Assembly: GCF_001639145.1 (NCBI RefSeq)
Contig: NZ_LROY01000002.1
Coordinates: 1,086,501 to 1,150,500 of the forward strand
Reading direction: 5' to 3'
DNA length: 64,000 bases
Origin: Microbulbifer sp. Q7
Lineage (GTDB): Bacteria; Pseudomonadota; Gammaproteobacteria; Pseudomonadales; Cellvibrionaceae
Under the pieces are notes generated by a model. That model saw only the letters and a list, made by a program, of their open reading frames with translations, was not told the DNA's origin and did not search any database. Below are positions 47,933 through 58,511 of this stretch, in pieces. The translations under genes and the position numbers were made by a program. The first letter of the stretch is position 1; the number at the start of each line of letters is the position of its first letter.

Positions 47933-49333
47933 ATGCACGTTGAATCCATTGATACCCTCCTCAAATCCAGTCAGCGCGAGGGCGAGACCGCCCGCGTCCA
48001 GGGCTGGATTCGTACCCGTCGCGATTCCAAGGCGGGCCTGTCGTTCCTCGCCGTTCACGACGGCAGCTGCTTTGACCCGATTCAGGTGGTGGTGGAGTCG
48101 TCCATCAATAACTACCAGTCCGAAATATTGCGCCTGACTACCGGCTGCGCGGTGGATATCGAGGGCACCATCAAGCCTTCCGAGGGCAAGGGGCAGGCCA
48201 TTGAACTGCTCGCCAGCAGTGTCACTGTAGTGGGATGGGTCGAGGACCCCGACACTTACCCCATGTCCCCCAAGCGCCACACCATGGAGCATCTGCGCGA
48301 GCATGCCCATCTGCGCCCGCGCACCAATGTCAGTGGTGCCGTGGCACGTGTGCGCAACTGCATCGCCCAGGCCGTCCACCGCTTCTTCCACGAGCGCGGC
48401 TTCAACTACGTGCATACCCCAATCATCACTGCTTCCGACTGTGAGGGCGCCGGTGAAATGTTCCGCGTCAGCACCCTGGATCAGGCCAACCTGCCCCTGA
48501 CGGACAAGGGTGAAGTGGACTACAGCGAAGACTTCTTCGGCGAAGAGACCTTCCTGACCGTGTCCGGCCAGCTCAACGTGGAAAGCTACTGCCTGGCACT
48601 GTCCAAGGTGTACACCTTTGGTCCCACCTTCCGTGCAGAAAACTCCAATACCACGCGCCACCTGGCAGAGTTCTGGATGGTGGAGCCGGAGATCGCCTTC
48701 GCGGACCTGGCGGATTGCGCCAACCTGGCGGAAGAAATGCTGAAGTATGTATTCCGCGCGGTGCTTGAGGAGCGCCCGGATGACATGGCGTTCTTCGCCC
48801 AGCGCATCGACAAGGAAGCCATCAGCCGCCTGGAAAACATCATCGACAACGACTTCGCACGCATCAACTACTGCGAGGCCATCGAAATACTTGAGAACTG
48901 CAAAGAGAAGTTCGAATTCCCGGTATCCTGGGGCATCGACCTGGCCTCGGAGCACGAGCGCTACCTGGCGGAGAAGCACTTCAAGAAGCCCGTGATCGTG
49001 CTCAACTACCCGAAGGACATCAAGGCGTTCTACATGCGCATGAACGACGACGGCAAGACCGTGGCAGCAATGGATGTACTGGCACCGGGCATTGGCGAAA
49101 TCATTGGTGGATCCCAGCGTGAAGAGCGCCTGGACAAGCTGGATGCGCGCATGGACGAAATGGATATCCCGAAAGAGCACCTGGACTGGTACCGCGACCT
49201 GCGTCGCTACGGCACAGTGCCTCACGGTGGATTCGGTCTCGGGTTCGACCGCATCGTGTCTTACGTCACCGGCATGGGCAACATCCGCGATGTGATCCCC
49301 TTCCCGCGCACACCGCGCAATGTGAGGTTCTGA
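47933..49333 (+). CDS. asnS: Asparaginyl-tRNA synthetase
   Basis: Charges tRNA-Asn with asparagine; class IIb synthetase, cytosolic homodimer, 466 residues (E. coli 466). An OB-fold anticodon-binding domain covers about residues 1-110 ([27 protein letters not shown]), followed by the catalytic core with [26 protein letters not shown] (class II motif 2 region) and [32 protein letters not shown] (motif 3) at the C-terminus. It is followed by an inverted-repeat element and a terminator. Confidence 0.97.
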   Translation: MHVESIDTLLKSSQREGETARVQGWIRTRRDSKAGLSFLAVHDGSCFDPIQVVVESSINNYQSEILRLTTGCAVDIEGTIKPSEGKGQAIELLASSVTVVGWVEDPDTYPMSPKRHTMEHLREHAHLRPRTNVSGAVARVRNCIAQAVHRFFHERGFNYVHTPIITASDCEGAGEMFRVSTLDQANLPLTDKGEVDYSEDFFGEETFLTVSGQLNVESYCLALSKVYTFGPTFRAENSNTTRHLAEFWMVEPEIAFADLADCANLAEEMLKYVFRAVLEERPDDMAFFAQRIDKEAISRLENIIDNDFARINYCEAIEILENCKEKFEFPVSWGIDLASEHERYLAEKHFKKPVIVLNYPKDIKAFYMRMNDDGKTVAAMDVLAPGIGEIIGGSQREERLDKLDARMDEMDIPKEHLDWYRDLRRYGTVPHGGFGLGFDRIVSYVTGMGNIRDVIPFPRTPRNVRF

Positions 49334-49341
49334 GGTTCGGT

Positions 49342-49449
49342 TGTGGTGGATGCGCTGCGCTTATCCACCCTACGCGCAACGGGCAACGGGCAACCACATA
49401 CCCGTAGGGTAGATAAGCCGAAGGCGCATCTACCAGATACAACCGACCC
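49342..49449. repeat. Long imperfect inverted repeat (REP/BIME-like) after asnS
   Basis: Between asnS and its terminator lies a palindromic element of about 108 bp. The left arm (49342-49374) reads TGTGGTGGATGCGCTGCGCT then TATCCACCCTACG; the right arm (49403-49449) is nearly its reverse complement, with GTAGGGTAGATAAG and GGCGCATCTACCA, and the outer CGGTTG/CAACCG also pair. The GGTGGATGCGC...TATCCACCCTACG core is of the kind seen as dispersed REP-like repeats in Proteobacteria. Between the arms lies a short direct repeat (CAACGGG twice). It is not coding and would fold as a long hairpin in the asnS 3' UTR. Confidence 0.7.
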
Positions 49450-49456
49450 AAAATGA

Positions 49457-49492
49457 AAAAACCCGCACCTGAAACCAGATGCGGGTTTTTTT
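49457..49492. terminator. Bidirectional terminator between asnS and mdh
   Basis: AAAAACCCGCA pairs with TGCGGGTTTTT around an internal CCTG/CAGA-containing loop. T runs lie on both sides, suiting the convergent asnS and mdh genes. Confidence 0.88.
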
Positions 49493-49521
49493 GGCTTTTA
49501 ACTTATTAAAAAGTAAAAAGC

Positions 49522-50502
49522 TTATGGCAGCAGGTGCGCAACCGCGTCGCGCTCTTCGGCCAGCTCGGTCTCGGTCGCCGTCATCTTCTCGCGAGAGAAA
49601 TCATTGATGTCGACGCCCTGAACGATTTCCCAGTCGCCGTTCTTGCACACAACCGGGAAGGAGTAGATCAGACCTTTCTGGATGCCGTAAGAGCCGTCGC
49701 TGTAGACGCCCATGCTGGTCCAGTCGCCTTCGGCGGAACCCAGCGCCCAGTCACGCATGTGATCGATGGCGGCATTGGCAGCAGACGCCGCAGAAGAAGC
49801 ACCACGAGCCTTGATGATGGCCGCGCCGCGCTGCTGAACGGTCGGGATGAAGTCGCTCTCGTACCACTCCTGCTCGACTTTGCCCATGGCATCTTCACCA
49901 TTGACCTTGGCCTGGTGCAGGTCCGGGTACTGGGTCGCCGAGTGGTTGCCCCAGATGGTCATGTGGGTGATGTCATTTACGGTAGAACCAGTCTTGTTCG
50001 CCAGCTGGGTCAGCGCGCGATTGTGGTCCAGGCGGGTCATGGCGGTGAAGTTACGCGGATCCAGGTCCGGCGCATTGCGCTGGGCGATCAGCGCGTTGGT
50101 GTTGGCGGGGTTGCCGACAACCAGCACCTTGACGTTGCGCGCAGCAACATCGTTCAGGGCTTTACCCTGAGCGGAGAAAATAGCCGCATTGGCTTCCAGC
50201 AGGTCTTTACGCTCCATCCCAGGGCCACGCGGACGCGCGCCAACCAGCAGGGCGTATTCGGCGTCTTTGAAGGCAACGGTCGCGTCGTCGCTCTGCACGA
50301 TTCCTGCCAGCAGCGGGAAGGCACAGTCTTCGAGCTCCATGGCAACGCCCTTCAGCGCTTCCAGTGCGGGAGTGATTTCCAGCAGCTGAAGAATAACTGG
50401 TTGATCCTTGCCCAGCATTTCGCCGGAAGCGATGCGGAACAGCAGCGAGTAGCTGATCTGACCGGCAGCGCCGGTAACTGCAACACGAACAGGTGCTTTC
50501 AC
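49522..50502 (-). CDS. mdh: Malate dehydrogenase (NAD)
   Basis: Interconverts malate and oxaloacetate with NAD in the TCA cycle, and takes the malate made by GlcB onward. The 326 residues fit the cytosolic-type MDH group (about 326-333), not the 312-residue E. coli type. Motifs: [18 protein letters not shown] for NAD at the N-terminus, [15 protein letters not shown] (substrate Arg loop), [21 protein letters not shown] and the catalytic His in [11 protein letters not shown]. Start is GTG with GGAG seven bases upstream. It is monocistronic and convergent with asnS. Confidence 0.97.
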   Translation of the reverse strand: MKAPVRVAVTGAAGQISYSLLFRIASGEMLGKDQPVILQLLEITPALEALKGVAMELEDCAFPLLAGIVQSDDATVAFKDAEYALLVGARPRGPGMERKDLLEANAAIFSAQGKALNDVAARNVKVLVVGNPANTNALIAQRNAPDLDPRNFTAMTRLDHNRALTQLANKTGSTVNDITHMTIWGNHSATQYPDLHQAKVNGEDAMGKVEQEWYESDFIPTVQQRGAAIIKARGASSAASAANAAIDHMRDWALGSAEGDWTSMGVYSDGSYGIQKGLIYSFPVVCKNGDWEIVQGVDINDFSREKMTATETELAEERDAVAHLLP

Positions 50503-50520
50503 GATGTATCTCCGTTGTTT

Positions 50521-50546
50521 TCAGGCGCCCGCATTATAGGGCCTGA
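50521..50546 (-). promoter_or_regulatory. Predicted mdh -10 box inside an inverted repeat
   Basis: A perfect TATAAT on the reverse strand (plus 50533-50538) lies 30 bp before the mdh start. It is flanked by TCAGGC (50521-50526) and GCCTGA (50541-50546), an inverted repeat 14 bp apart. A bound regulator could mask the -10 box; the -35 match is weak. Confidence 0.4.
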
Positions 50547-50580
50547 CAAATTAATTTCATTATCCTTTGGTCGCAAGTTG

Positions 50581-51213
50581 TCAGGCCAAATCTTTCTGGG
50601 GCCCCGGATAACGCTGTTTCAGCGCTGAATAGAGCTGACTGCTGAAATTTTCTTCTGCACTGTCTAAAGATTCGGCAATCTCCGCCAGGTGCTCATTGTC
50701 TTCCCTGCCCGCCCACAGCTTCTCGTAAGTTCCCTCTTTGTAACCGTGATCCTGGCGGAAGCGGTTAAGTACATTCTTGCCCACATAGCGGCGATACAAG
50801 TCCTCAAACGGCATTGCGCAATCGGCCAGCAGTTGTGCAAAGCCCACCAGATCAAATTGCTTACTGGAGAGGGTATTCAGCGTGAAGGCTTCCAGATTCT
50901 CACGGAAGTCACCGGCAACCGGTTGCTCGGCAGAGAGTTGCTGCTGCATCTTCTCGGCAACGGCCTCCGGGCTGCCCTGTTGAAGCTCGAGACTCAGCCC
51001 AAAGTGCCAGATGTCCACCAGCTCCAGCTTGACCTGCTCCATCTCAGGCTGCTGTTTTTTCCACCACTTCCAACCGTAGTGGTCCAACAGCTCCGCACTT
51101 TCGACCCAGATTGCCCGGTACCATGCGAAATTCTGCTCGCGCCAGCGATCATTGACCAGCGTATTGATCTCGTCCTGCAGCGCCAGCATGGTCTGCAATT
51201 GCTGTTGCAACAT
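50581..51213 (-). CDS. Dimeric dUTP diphosphatase (all-alpha NTP-PPase)
   Basis: Hydrolyses dUTP (and likely dUDP) to dUMP, keeping uracil out of DNA. The 210-residue helical protein is of the dimeric dUTPase class. Metal-binding signatures are visible in ESAELLDHYGWKWWKKQQPE and QVKLELVDIWHFG (ExxE and ExxD pairs). ALQDEINTLVNDRWREQNFAWYRAIW forms the first helix. The ATG at 51213 (MLQQQLQTML) is chosen because AGGA lies eight bases upstream; the frame upstream belongs to antisense of tatD. It follows tatD by 28 bp on the same strand and is probably its operon partner. Confidence 0.85.
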   Translation of the reverse strand: MLQQQLQTMLALQDEINTLVNDRWREQNFAWYRAIWVESAELLDHYGWKWWKKQQPEMEQVKLELVDIWHFGLSLELQQGSPEAVAEKMQQQLSAEQPVAGDFRENLEAFTLNTLSSKQFDLVGFAQLLADCAMPFEDLYRRYVGKNVLNRFRQDHGYKEGTYEKLWAGREDNEHLAEIAESLDSAEENFSSQLYSALKQRYPGPQKDLA

Positions 51214-51241
51214 AAGTGCTTCCTGGTTAAGCCGCGCCTTT

Positions 51242-52018
51242 TCAGACGGCGCGGGGAAAGAGTCGGAAAAAGTTTTCAGTGGTGGCCGCAGCCAGCTCTG
51301 CATAGGAAATACCTCGCTGCTCGGCAATAAACTCGGCCACCTCGCGCACGTAGGCGGGAATGTTTGGCTTGCCCCGATACGGCACCGGCGCCAGGTAGGG
51401 CGAGTCGGTTTCCACGAGTAACCGATCCAGAGGCACCTGCCTGGCGACCTCGCGCAGCTCTTCTGCATTCTTGAAGGTAACGATGCCCGACAGGGAAATG
51501 TAGTAATTCAGATCCAGGGCGGCCTTCGCCATCTCCCAGCTTTCGGTAAAACAGTGCAGTACACCCGCGTGCTCCCGGCTACCGTGTTCGCGAATCAGGT
51601 CGATGGTGTCCTGGCGCGCATCCCGGGTATGCACGATAACCGGCAACGACACCTCCGCGGCGGCTTGCAGGTGGGCAATGAAGCTCTGCTGCTGCACCGT
51701 TTTGGTCTCGGTGCTGTGGTAATAATCCAGCCCGGTCTCCCCCAGCGCCACGACATTCGGACGGGTGGCAAGCGACTTCAATTTCTCGACATCCGCCAGC
51801 CCGGAGTCCACATCCAGGGGATGTACGCCCACGGAGCAGACCACATCGTCGTACCGCGCCGCGATATCGACCACATCGTCCATATTGTCGAGGCTAATAC
51901 CGACACAGAGGAACTTGCCCACGCCACGACTGCGCGCGAGCGCCAGCACGTCGTCCAGATCGCCGTCAAATTTGTCGAGTTTGAGCCTGTCGAGATGACA
52001 GTGAGAATCTACCAGCAT
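51242..52018 (-). CDS. TatD-family metal-dependent hydrolase (YcfH type)
   Basis: TIM-barrel metal-dependent DNase-like hydrolase of 258 residues, YcfH branch. The metal-binding HCH triad is in VDSHCHLD (residues 3-10), with GETGLDYY (Glu ligand), VIVHTRDA and VLHCF (His ligands), and VETDSPYLAP (catalytic Asp). TatD proteins are linked to DNA quality control; the YcfH branch substrate is uncertain. It follows pilZ in the conserved mltG-tmk-holB-pilZ-tatD order. A 16-bp tandem repeat lies just upstream of the start, and no clear ribosome site is seen. Confidence 0.9.
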   Translation of the reverse strand: MLVDSHCHLDRLKLDKFDGDLDDVLALARSRGVGKFLCVGISLDNMDDVVDIAARYDDVVCSVGVHPLDVDSGLADVEKLKSLATRPNVVALGETGLDYYHSTETKTVQQQSFIAHLQAAAEVSLPVIVHTRDARQDTIDLIREHGSREHAGVLHCFTESWEMAKAALDLNYYISLSGIVTFKNAEELREVARQVPLDRLLVETDSPYLAPVPYRGKPNIPAYVREVAEFIAEQRGISYAELAAATTENFFRLFPRAV

Positions 52019-52028
52019 GATACTTTTT

Positions 52029-52075
52029 CAGTTGGTGTTCGGTTCAGTTGGTGTTCGGTTCAGTTGGTGTTCGGT
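52029..52075. repeat. Three-copy 16-bp tandem repeat upstream of tatD
   Basis: The unit CAGTTGGTGTTCGGTT occurs at 52029-52044 and 52045-52060 exactly, and at 52061-52075 as a third copy that differs only in its last base. It lies 11-57 bp upstream of the tatD start, in the tatD leader region between pilZ and tatD. The array is non-coding. Identical units indicate recent slippage or duplication and could change tatD expression by repeat number. Confidence 0.9.
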
Positions 52076-52207
52076 CGGTTGGTCCGGGCCACGAAGGCGC
52101 GAATGAAGCGGCCGGAAATGAACGCGGGGAATTATACAGATACACCGCCTGGTGCGCGCGGTTCGACACCAGGCTTTACGGGGAGCCACCGCCCCGAAGG
52201 GCGCGGG

Positions 52208-52561
52208 TTACAGGGTGTGCGTCGGTCGGCTGGATTCCAGGGAACCGGCCAGCAGTGTTTCTATTTTGCTCTGCGCGGTGTTTTCCTTGTCACTGAACTG
52301 AATGCCGATACCCGGTGTACGGTTGCCCTGGGCGCCACCCGGGGTAATCCATACTACTTTACCGGCCACCGGTAGTTTTTCTGGTTCATCCATCAGGCTC
52401 AACAGCAGGAAAACCTCATCGCCGAGGCCATAACTTTTGTCGGTGTTAATAAACAGGCCGCCGTTTTTGACGAATGGCATATAGGCCGCATACAGCACGG
52501 ACTTGTCCTGGATTTTCAGTGACAGGATACCGTTGCGGGCACCGCCCCCCATACCTTTCAT
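52208..52561 (-). CDS. pilZ: PilZ-domain protein (type IV pilus PilZ)
   Basis: A 117-residue PilZ protein; in pseudomonads PilZ is needed for type IV pilus assembly through the PilB ATPase. The sequence shows NGILSLKIQDKSVLYAAYMPFVKNGGLFI, VFLLLSLMDEPEKLPVAGKVVWITPGG and GIGIQFSDKENTAQSKIETLL. The c-di-GMP-binding RxxxR motif and the DxSxxG motif are not present in full, as in the type IV pilus PilZ, so it probably does not bind c-di-GMP. The ATG at 52561 is used; an upstream TTG adds two residues. Order holB-pilZ-tatD is conserved. The 175 bp between it and holB hold no gene. Confidence 0.88.
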   Translation of the reverse strand: MKGMGGGARNGILSLKIQDKSVLYAAYMPFVKNGGLFINTDKSYGLGDEVFLLLSLMDEPEKLPVAGKVVWITPGGAQGNRTPGIGIQFSDKENTAQSKIETLLAGSLESSRPTHTL

Positions 52562-52736
52562 AATCAACCCCGTTTAGTAAACATCCGTTCTTTAGTCTGG
52601 TTCAGCATTGTCGTTTTTTTATGCAAAGCCAGTATCCCGAAAAGAGCGCAACCTCACCGCTCAACCCGTTGGCTAACTTACCCGCCAAAGCACACCCTGT
52701 CTAGCAAGTTACCAGCACAGCGCACTACCGGCGATG

Positions 52737-54463
<1,727 letters not shown>

Positions 54464-54475
54464 TTACAAATGGCG

Positions 54476-55591
54476 TTAATCGTTTTTTGAGCTTTTTGCC
54501 GGACTGGAGCGGTAATCAGAGCGACGCTTCAATTGGTATTCCCGCACCGCACGATTGTGCTCATTCAGTGTCGAGGAAAAGTGATGGGAACCATCGCCCT
54601 TCGCCACAAAATACAGGCTGTTTCCATCCTTCGGGTGCAGCGCGGCATGGATGGCTTCACGGCCCGGCAGCGCTATCGGCGTGGGCGGCATGCCACCAAT
54701 CACATAGGTATTGTACGGGGTCGCATTGCGCAGGTCTGCACGACGTAGATTGCCATCGTATTGATCGCCAAGCCCGTAAATTACCGTGGGATCCGTCTGC
54801 AAACGCATACCGCGCTGCAGTCGCCGCACAAACACACCAGCAATCTCATCACGCTCCCAGGGTACCCCGGTTTCCTTTTCTACAATCGACGCCATGATCA
54901 GCGCCTCGTAGGCATCTTTATACGGCAGGTTTTCCGAGCGCTGCTGCCACTCCTCGGCCAGTACCGTGTCCATGCGCTCAAACGCCTGGCGCAGAAGATC
55001 CAGATCTGAGGCACCGGAGCGATAGACATAGGTATCGGGAAAAATTCGGCCCTCAGGATTACCCTCTATACCCAGTGCCTGCGCCGCAGCGGCAATCGAT
55101 TCTCCCGCTGCCGTCTGCCGGATTTTGTTGGAATGGCGTATTTGTGACAGCGCCTGCTGAAAGGTCCAGCCTTCGACAAGGGTCACCCGGTAGCGCGTAA
55201 CATCGCCGCGATTGAGCCTGCCCACCAGGTCCATCGCGTTGCTTCCGGCGGGGATCAAGTATTCGCCGGGATGAATACTGCTCTCGTCCTTGATGCGCGC
55301 ATACAGCCGCACCCAACGGGGCGAACGCAGCACCCCCTCGGATTCGAGGCGCAGAAGTATCCGCGAGAGATTACTGCCGTTTTCGACATCCATGCGCAAT
55401 CCGTCCACTGGCAGTGTGAGCGGCTTTACCAACGCATTTTGCGCGGACCAGAAAGCCGCCCCACCAGCTACCACACCGACTACGAATAGCAACAGTAGTC
55501 CTCGCAACCACCTGCCGAAGCGGCGGGTACTACTTGCCGTTGCGCCCCTGGGCGTTTTTCTATTACCGGCTTTACCGTTATTTTTTGCCAC
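54476..55591 (-). CDS. mltG: Endolytic murein transglycosylase MltG
   Basis: Inner-membrane lytic transglycosylase that cleaves nascent peptidoglycan strands. 371 residues (E. coli 340). A basic N-terminus with GATASSTRRFGRWLRG is followed by one membrane helix (LLLLFVVGVVAGGAAFWSA, about residues 31-50) and a periplasmic YceG domain. The catalytic Glu sits in ASIVEKETGVPWERDEIAGVFVRRL, followed by MRLQTDPTVIYGLG and PYNTYVIGGMPPTPIALPGREAI. The position between pabC and tmk is the conserved one. Confidence 0.95.
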   Translation of the reverse strand: MAKNNGKAGNRKTPRGATASSTRRFGRWLRGLLLLFVVGVVAGGAAFWSAQNALVKPLTLPVDGLRMDVENGSNLSRILLRLESEGVLRSPRWVRLYARIKDESSIHPGEYLIPAGSNAMDLVGRLNRGDVTRYRVTLVEGWTFQQALSQIRHSNKIRQTAAGESIAAAAQALGIEGNPEGRIFPDTYVYRSGASDLDLLRQAFERMDTVLAEEWQQRSENLPYKDAYEALIMASIVEKETGVPWERDEIAGVFVRRLQRGMRLQTDPTVIYGLGDQYDGNLRRADLRNATPYNTYVIGGMPPTPIALPGREAIHAALHPKDGNSLYFVAKGDGSHHFSSTLNEHNRAVREYQLKRRSDYRSSPAKSSKND

Positions 55592-55669
55592 GTTAACTAC
55601 AACCCGTAAATACTGCAGCGGCAGTATACTTTGAACATAAACACGGACATTGACTCCCGGGAAATACCA

Positions 55670-56575
55670 TCACCACAATGCGCTGGCCACTAACGCCTGA
55701 AGCGCCGCCGTGGACTTCCCGCGCGGTAAAGTATGCACGTCTGGTGCGGTTGCTGGCCTGTCACTGCCCGCACCGCCGAGCAGTATTTGCGCTACCGGTA
55801 CAACACCGCGCACGGCATTACAAACCGCCAACTCATCGGCGTGTTCGATATCGGCGAGCGAGAGCTCATCTTCCCTGATTTCGGCGTGACTCGCCAGCCA
55901 ACTCAGCATCACGCCCTGCACGCCACAACGACGCAGACTAGGCGTACGCCAGCTCCCGCTCCGGCAGAGCAACAGGTTACTGTGCAACCCTTCCACGACA
56001 CGTCCGCGCGCATCAAGCATCAGGCCTTCGCAGAACAGATCCGGGCGCAACCAGGCCGCATATTGCCCCAGTTCCGCTTCACCGCGTCGGTACGTATCCC
56101 GGCGCAACAGCTTACAGCCCTGCGGGCGATCATCCTGCAAAACGCCGCCTGTGTCTGGCGAACAGCGCACCCTCTCGGGAGAAAATGGCGAGCGCGAGGC
56201 CTCTGGCGTTATCGGGGTCCTGCAGCGAACCAGTGCTACCCCATTCTCCCACGGGGAGCTTGCATCAAGCGGTACCACGGAAAAGTCCCACGTCGGATCC
56301 CCATGCAGGGCGCCATAGCGAAGTCGAACTCTGGCGCCATAAGGCCAGTGCGCGGTTTCCCGGGCAATCGCCATGGCTGCGGACTCGATACGTGCGAGTA
56401 TTGTTGAGGCTGGGTGAGAGGCGCGAGTGAGGCGAGCAAGATGCTGTGGCAGCAGCGGAATACTGCCACCAATCGCCCGCATGGTCTCCAGCACGCCATA
56501 GGAATAGACCTCGTCCGCAGGCAAGGAAGCGCAGGTACCGGAAGAGGAATAGCAAAAAGGTTCAGGCGAATTCAC
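55670..56575 (-). CDS. pabC: Aminodeoxychorismate lyase
   Basis: Fold-type IV PLP enzyme that turns 4-amino-4-deoxychorismate into p-aminobenzoate and pyruvate for folate synthesis. The 301-residue length is a little longer than E. coli PabC (269). Recognisable parts are YSYGVLETMRAIGGSIPLLPQHLARL at the N-terminus, QGCKLLRRDTYRRGEAEL with the probable PLP lysine, and the C-terminal VEGLHSNLLL and RCGVQGVMLSWL. It works with pabB at 31.5 kb. It lies between fabF (63 bp upstream) and mltG (78 bp downstream) on the same strand. Confidence 0.9.
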   Translation of the reverse strand: MNSPEPFCYSSSGTCASLPADEVYSYGVLETMRAIGGSIPLLPQHLARLTRASHPASTILARIESAAMAIARETAHWPYGARVRLRYGALHGDPTWDFSVVPLDASSPWENGVALVRCRTPITPEASRSPFSPERVRCSPDTGGVLQDDRPQGCKLLRRDTYRRGEAELGQYAAWLRPDLFCEGLMLDARGRVVEGLHSNLLLCRSGSWRTPSLRRCGVQGVMLSWLASHAEIREDELSLADIEHADELAVCNAVRGVVPVAQILLGGAGSDRPATAPDVHTLPRGKSTAALQALVASALW

Positions 56576-56638
56576 AAGGAGCGATCAGCACTGGTCGCGA
56601 AGGATTCAGCTACCTCACGACCAGCACTTTCCACGGCG

Positions 56639-57880
56639 TTAAACCCGCTGAAATATCAGCGAGCCATTGGTGCCACCAAAGCCAAACGAATTAGACAGCA
56701 CCGCGTCGATGTTCATTTCCTGTGCCTTATGTGGCACCAGGTTAACACCGGTACAGTTTTCATCCACATTGTCGAGATTGACAGTGGGCGGAGCCACCTG
56801 ATCCCGGATTGCCATGACCGAAAATATGGCTTCAATAGCGCCGGCAGCACCCAGCAGGTGTCCGGTCATGGACTTGGTAGAGCTGACGGCAATCTGGTCC
56901 AGACTGCCGTCAAATACCGAACGCACCGCGGTAATCTCTGCTTTATCACCCAGAGGTGTAGAGGTGCCGTGCGCGTTAATGTACTGAACCGCCGACGCTT
57001 CAAGACCCGCATCCTTCAGCGCATTCTGCATCGACAGCGCCGCGCCGGCGCCGTCTTCGGGCGGAGAGGTCATGTGGTGCGCATCACCGCTCATGCCAAA
57101 ACCACTCAGCTCGGCGTATATTTTTGCACCGCGGGCTTTAGCATGTTCGTACTCCTCCAGTACCAGTACACCGGCACCTTCACCAAGTACAAAACCGTCG
57201 CGGTCTTTGTCCCAGGGGCGACTGGCCGCCTGTGGATCATCATTGCGTGTCGACAGCGCACGTGCCGCACAGAAACCACCAAGACCCACCGGCGTGGTCA
57301 CCATTTCCGCACCACCGCAAACCATAACATCAGCATCACCATATTGAATGGTGCGCATACCGAGGCCAATGGCATGGGTACCCGTAGTACAGGCCGTGGT
57401 TGTGGAAAGGTTCGGACCTTTCATACCGTACTTAATCGACAGGTTGCCGGAAACCATATTGATGATGGCACCGGGAACGAAGAAAGGAGAAACCCGGCGC
57501 GGGCCCTTTTCCGCAATCAGCATGGCATTGTTTTCGATGGCGGCGATACCACCCATACCGGAACCGATACAGGCCCCGATGCGCGATGCGTTTTCTTCGG
57601 TAACTTCCAGGCCACTGTCTTCCACTGCCTGGATACCGGCGCTCAGGCCATACTGCAGAAAGACATCCATCTTGCGCGCTTCTTTCTGCGCGATATGGGG
57701 CTCCGGGTCAAAATTTTTCACGGTCGCAGCGAAGCGAGTGCTAAACGCCGAGACATCAAATGACTCGATTGGAACGACACCGCTTTTCCCCGCCAACAGT
57801 GCAGGCCAGGTATCTTCCAGGGTATTTCCCAGCGGGCTCACTGTGCCCATTCCGGTAATAACGACTCTTCTACGCGTCAC
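56639..57880 (-). CDS. fabF: 3-oxoacyl-ACP synthase II (FabF)
   Basis: Condenses malonyl-ACP with acyl-ACP in fatty-acid elongation (KAS II). The catalytic triad is seen: Cys in [14 protein letters not shown] (near residue 163), His in [13 protein letters not shown] (near 303) and His in [18 protein letters not shown] (near 339). The GTG at 57880 ([12 protein letters not shown]) gives 413 residues, equal to E. coli FabF; GGGGGAGG lies just upstream. The frame extends upstream to 57907. acpP is 170 bp upstream with two hairpins between. Confidence 0.96.
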   Translation of the reverse strand: MTRRRVVITGMGTVSPLGNTLEDTWPALLAGKSGVVPIESFDVSAFSTRFAATVKNFDPEPHIAQKEARKMDVFLQYGLSAGIQAVEDSGLEVTEENASRIGACIGSGMGGIAAIENNAMLIAEKGPRRVSPFFVPGAIINMVSGNLSIKYGMKGPNLSTTTACTTGTHAIGLGMRTIQYGDADVMVCGGAEMVTTPVGLGGFCAARALSTRNDDPQAASRPWDKDRDGFVLGEGAGVLVLEEYEHAKARGAKIYAELSGFGMSGDAHHMTSPPEDGAGAALSMQNALKDAGLEASAVQYINAHGTSTPLGDKAEITAVRSVFDGSLDQIAVSSTKSMTGHLLGAAGAIEAIFSVMAIRDQVAPPTVNLDNVDENCTGVNLVPHKAQEMNIDAVLSNSFGFGGTNGSLIFQRV

Positions 57881-57963
57881 TTGCGCCTCCCCCGAACTCA
57901 ATCTCACACGCCGGTAACCAGATCACGTCAACCGGTCGTTTTTCACAAGGTTCAAATAGACGA

Positions 57964-58026
57964 AGAGCCGCGCTATGCAACATAGAACGGCTCTCGCAGT
58001 ACAACAGTAATGGGTAACACTTACCC
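57964..58026 (-). promoter_or_regulatory. Two hairpins between acpP and fabF
   Basis: Hairpin 1, after acpP: GGGTAA (58012-58017), loop CAC, TTACCC (58021-58026). Hairpin 2: AGAGCCG (57964-57970) and CTATG pair with CATAG and CGGCTCT (57988-57994) around CAA, with a two-base interior mismatch. Neither has a strong T run on the reverse strand. They could stabilise the acpP mRNA 3' end, or attenuate read-through into fabF, so that acyl carrier protein is made in excess. Confidence 0.5.
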
Positions 58027-58050
58027 GTTACTTAAGCTATCCAGCAGGAA

Positions 58051-58287
58051 TCAACCCAGGTTCTGGTTGATGTAATCGATGGCCAGCTGAACAGTGGTGA
58101 TTTTTTCTGCTTCTTCGTCAGGAATTTCAGTTTCGAATTCCTCTTCCAAAGCCATTACCAGCTCAACTGTGTCGAGGGAGTCAGCGCCCAGATCTTCAAC
58201 AAAGGATGCTTCAGGTTTTACATCTTCTTCCTTCACGCCCAGTTGTTCAGCAACGATCTTTTTTACGCGCTCTTCAATGCTGCTCAT
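58051..58287 (-). CDS. acpP: Acyl carrier protein
   Basis: Carries growing acyl chains on a 4'-phosphopantetheine arm; 78 residues as in E. coli. The attachment site Ser37 is in [20 protein letters not shown]. The N-terminus [17 protein letters not shown] and acidic helices are canonical. It lies between fabG and fabF with gaps on both sides, a predicted promoter upstream and hairpins downstream, consistent with separate high-level expression. The ATG follows AGGAG. Confidence 0.98.
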   Translation of the reverse strand: MSSIEERVKKIVAEQLGVKEEDVKPEASFVEDLGADSLDTVELVMALEEEFETEIPDEEAEKITTVQLAIDYINQNLG

Positions 58288-58403
58288 GATTCAATTTAAC
58301 TCCTAGTGGATAAAAATCTGTTTTGGTTACTGTTTAAATTTTGCCCACGATATGTGGTGTTTCAGTAACCGGCTAACACAGCTTGTGGTTAATGCGAGGC
58401 GGC

Positions 58404-58432
58404 ATTGTACCCTGATTTTTTCGGGATGTAAT
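58404..58432 (-). promoter_or_regulatory. Predicted acpP promoter
   Basis: On the reverse strand ATTACA (plus 58427-58432, -35) and TACAAT (58404-58409, -10) are spaced 17 bp. It lies 117-145 bp upstream of the acpP start and fits a separate transcript of acpP-fabF. Confidence 0.5.
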
Positions 58433-58511
58433 GCACCGCCTCTCAGCAACCGATGAATGATAAAAATTAACTTACCAATCAATCACTTACGGTAATTTTC
58501 TCGAAAGAAAA

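Noticed and set aside
47834..49225. A 463-codon reverse frame across asnS
   Set aside because: Antisense shadow of asparaginyl-tRNA synthetase.
52155..52175. GGTTCGACACC, like a tRNA T-arm
   Set aside because: No acceptor stem, anticodon arm or D-arm can be built around it.
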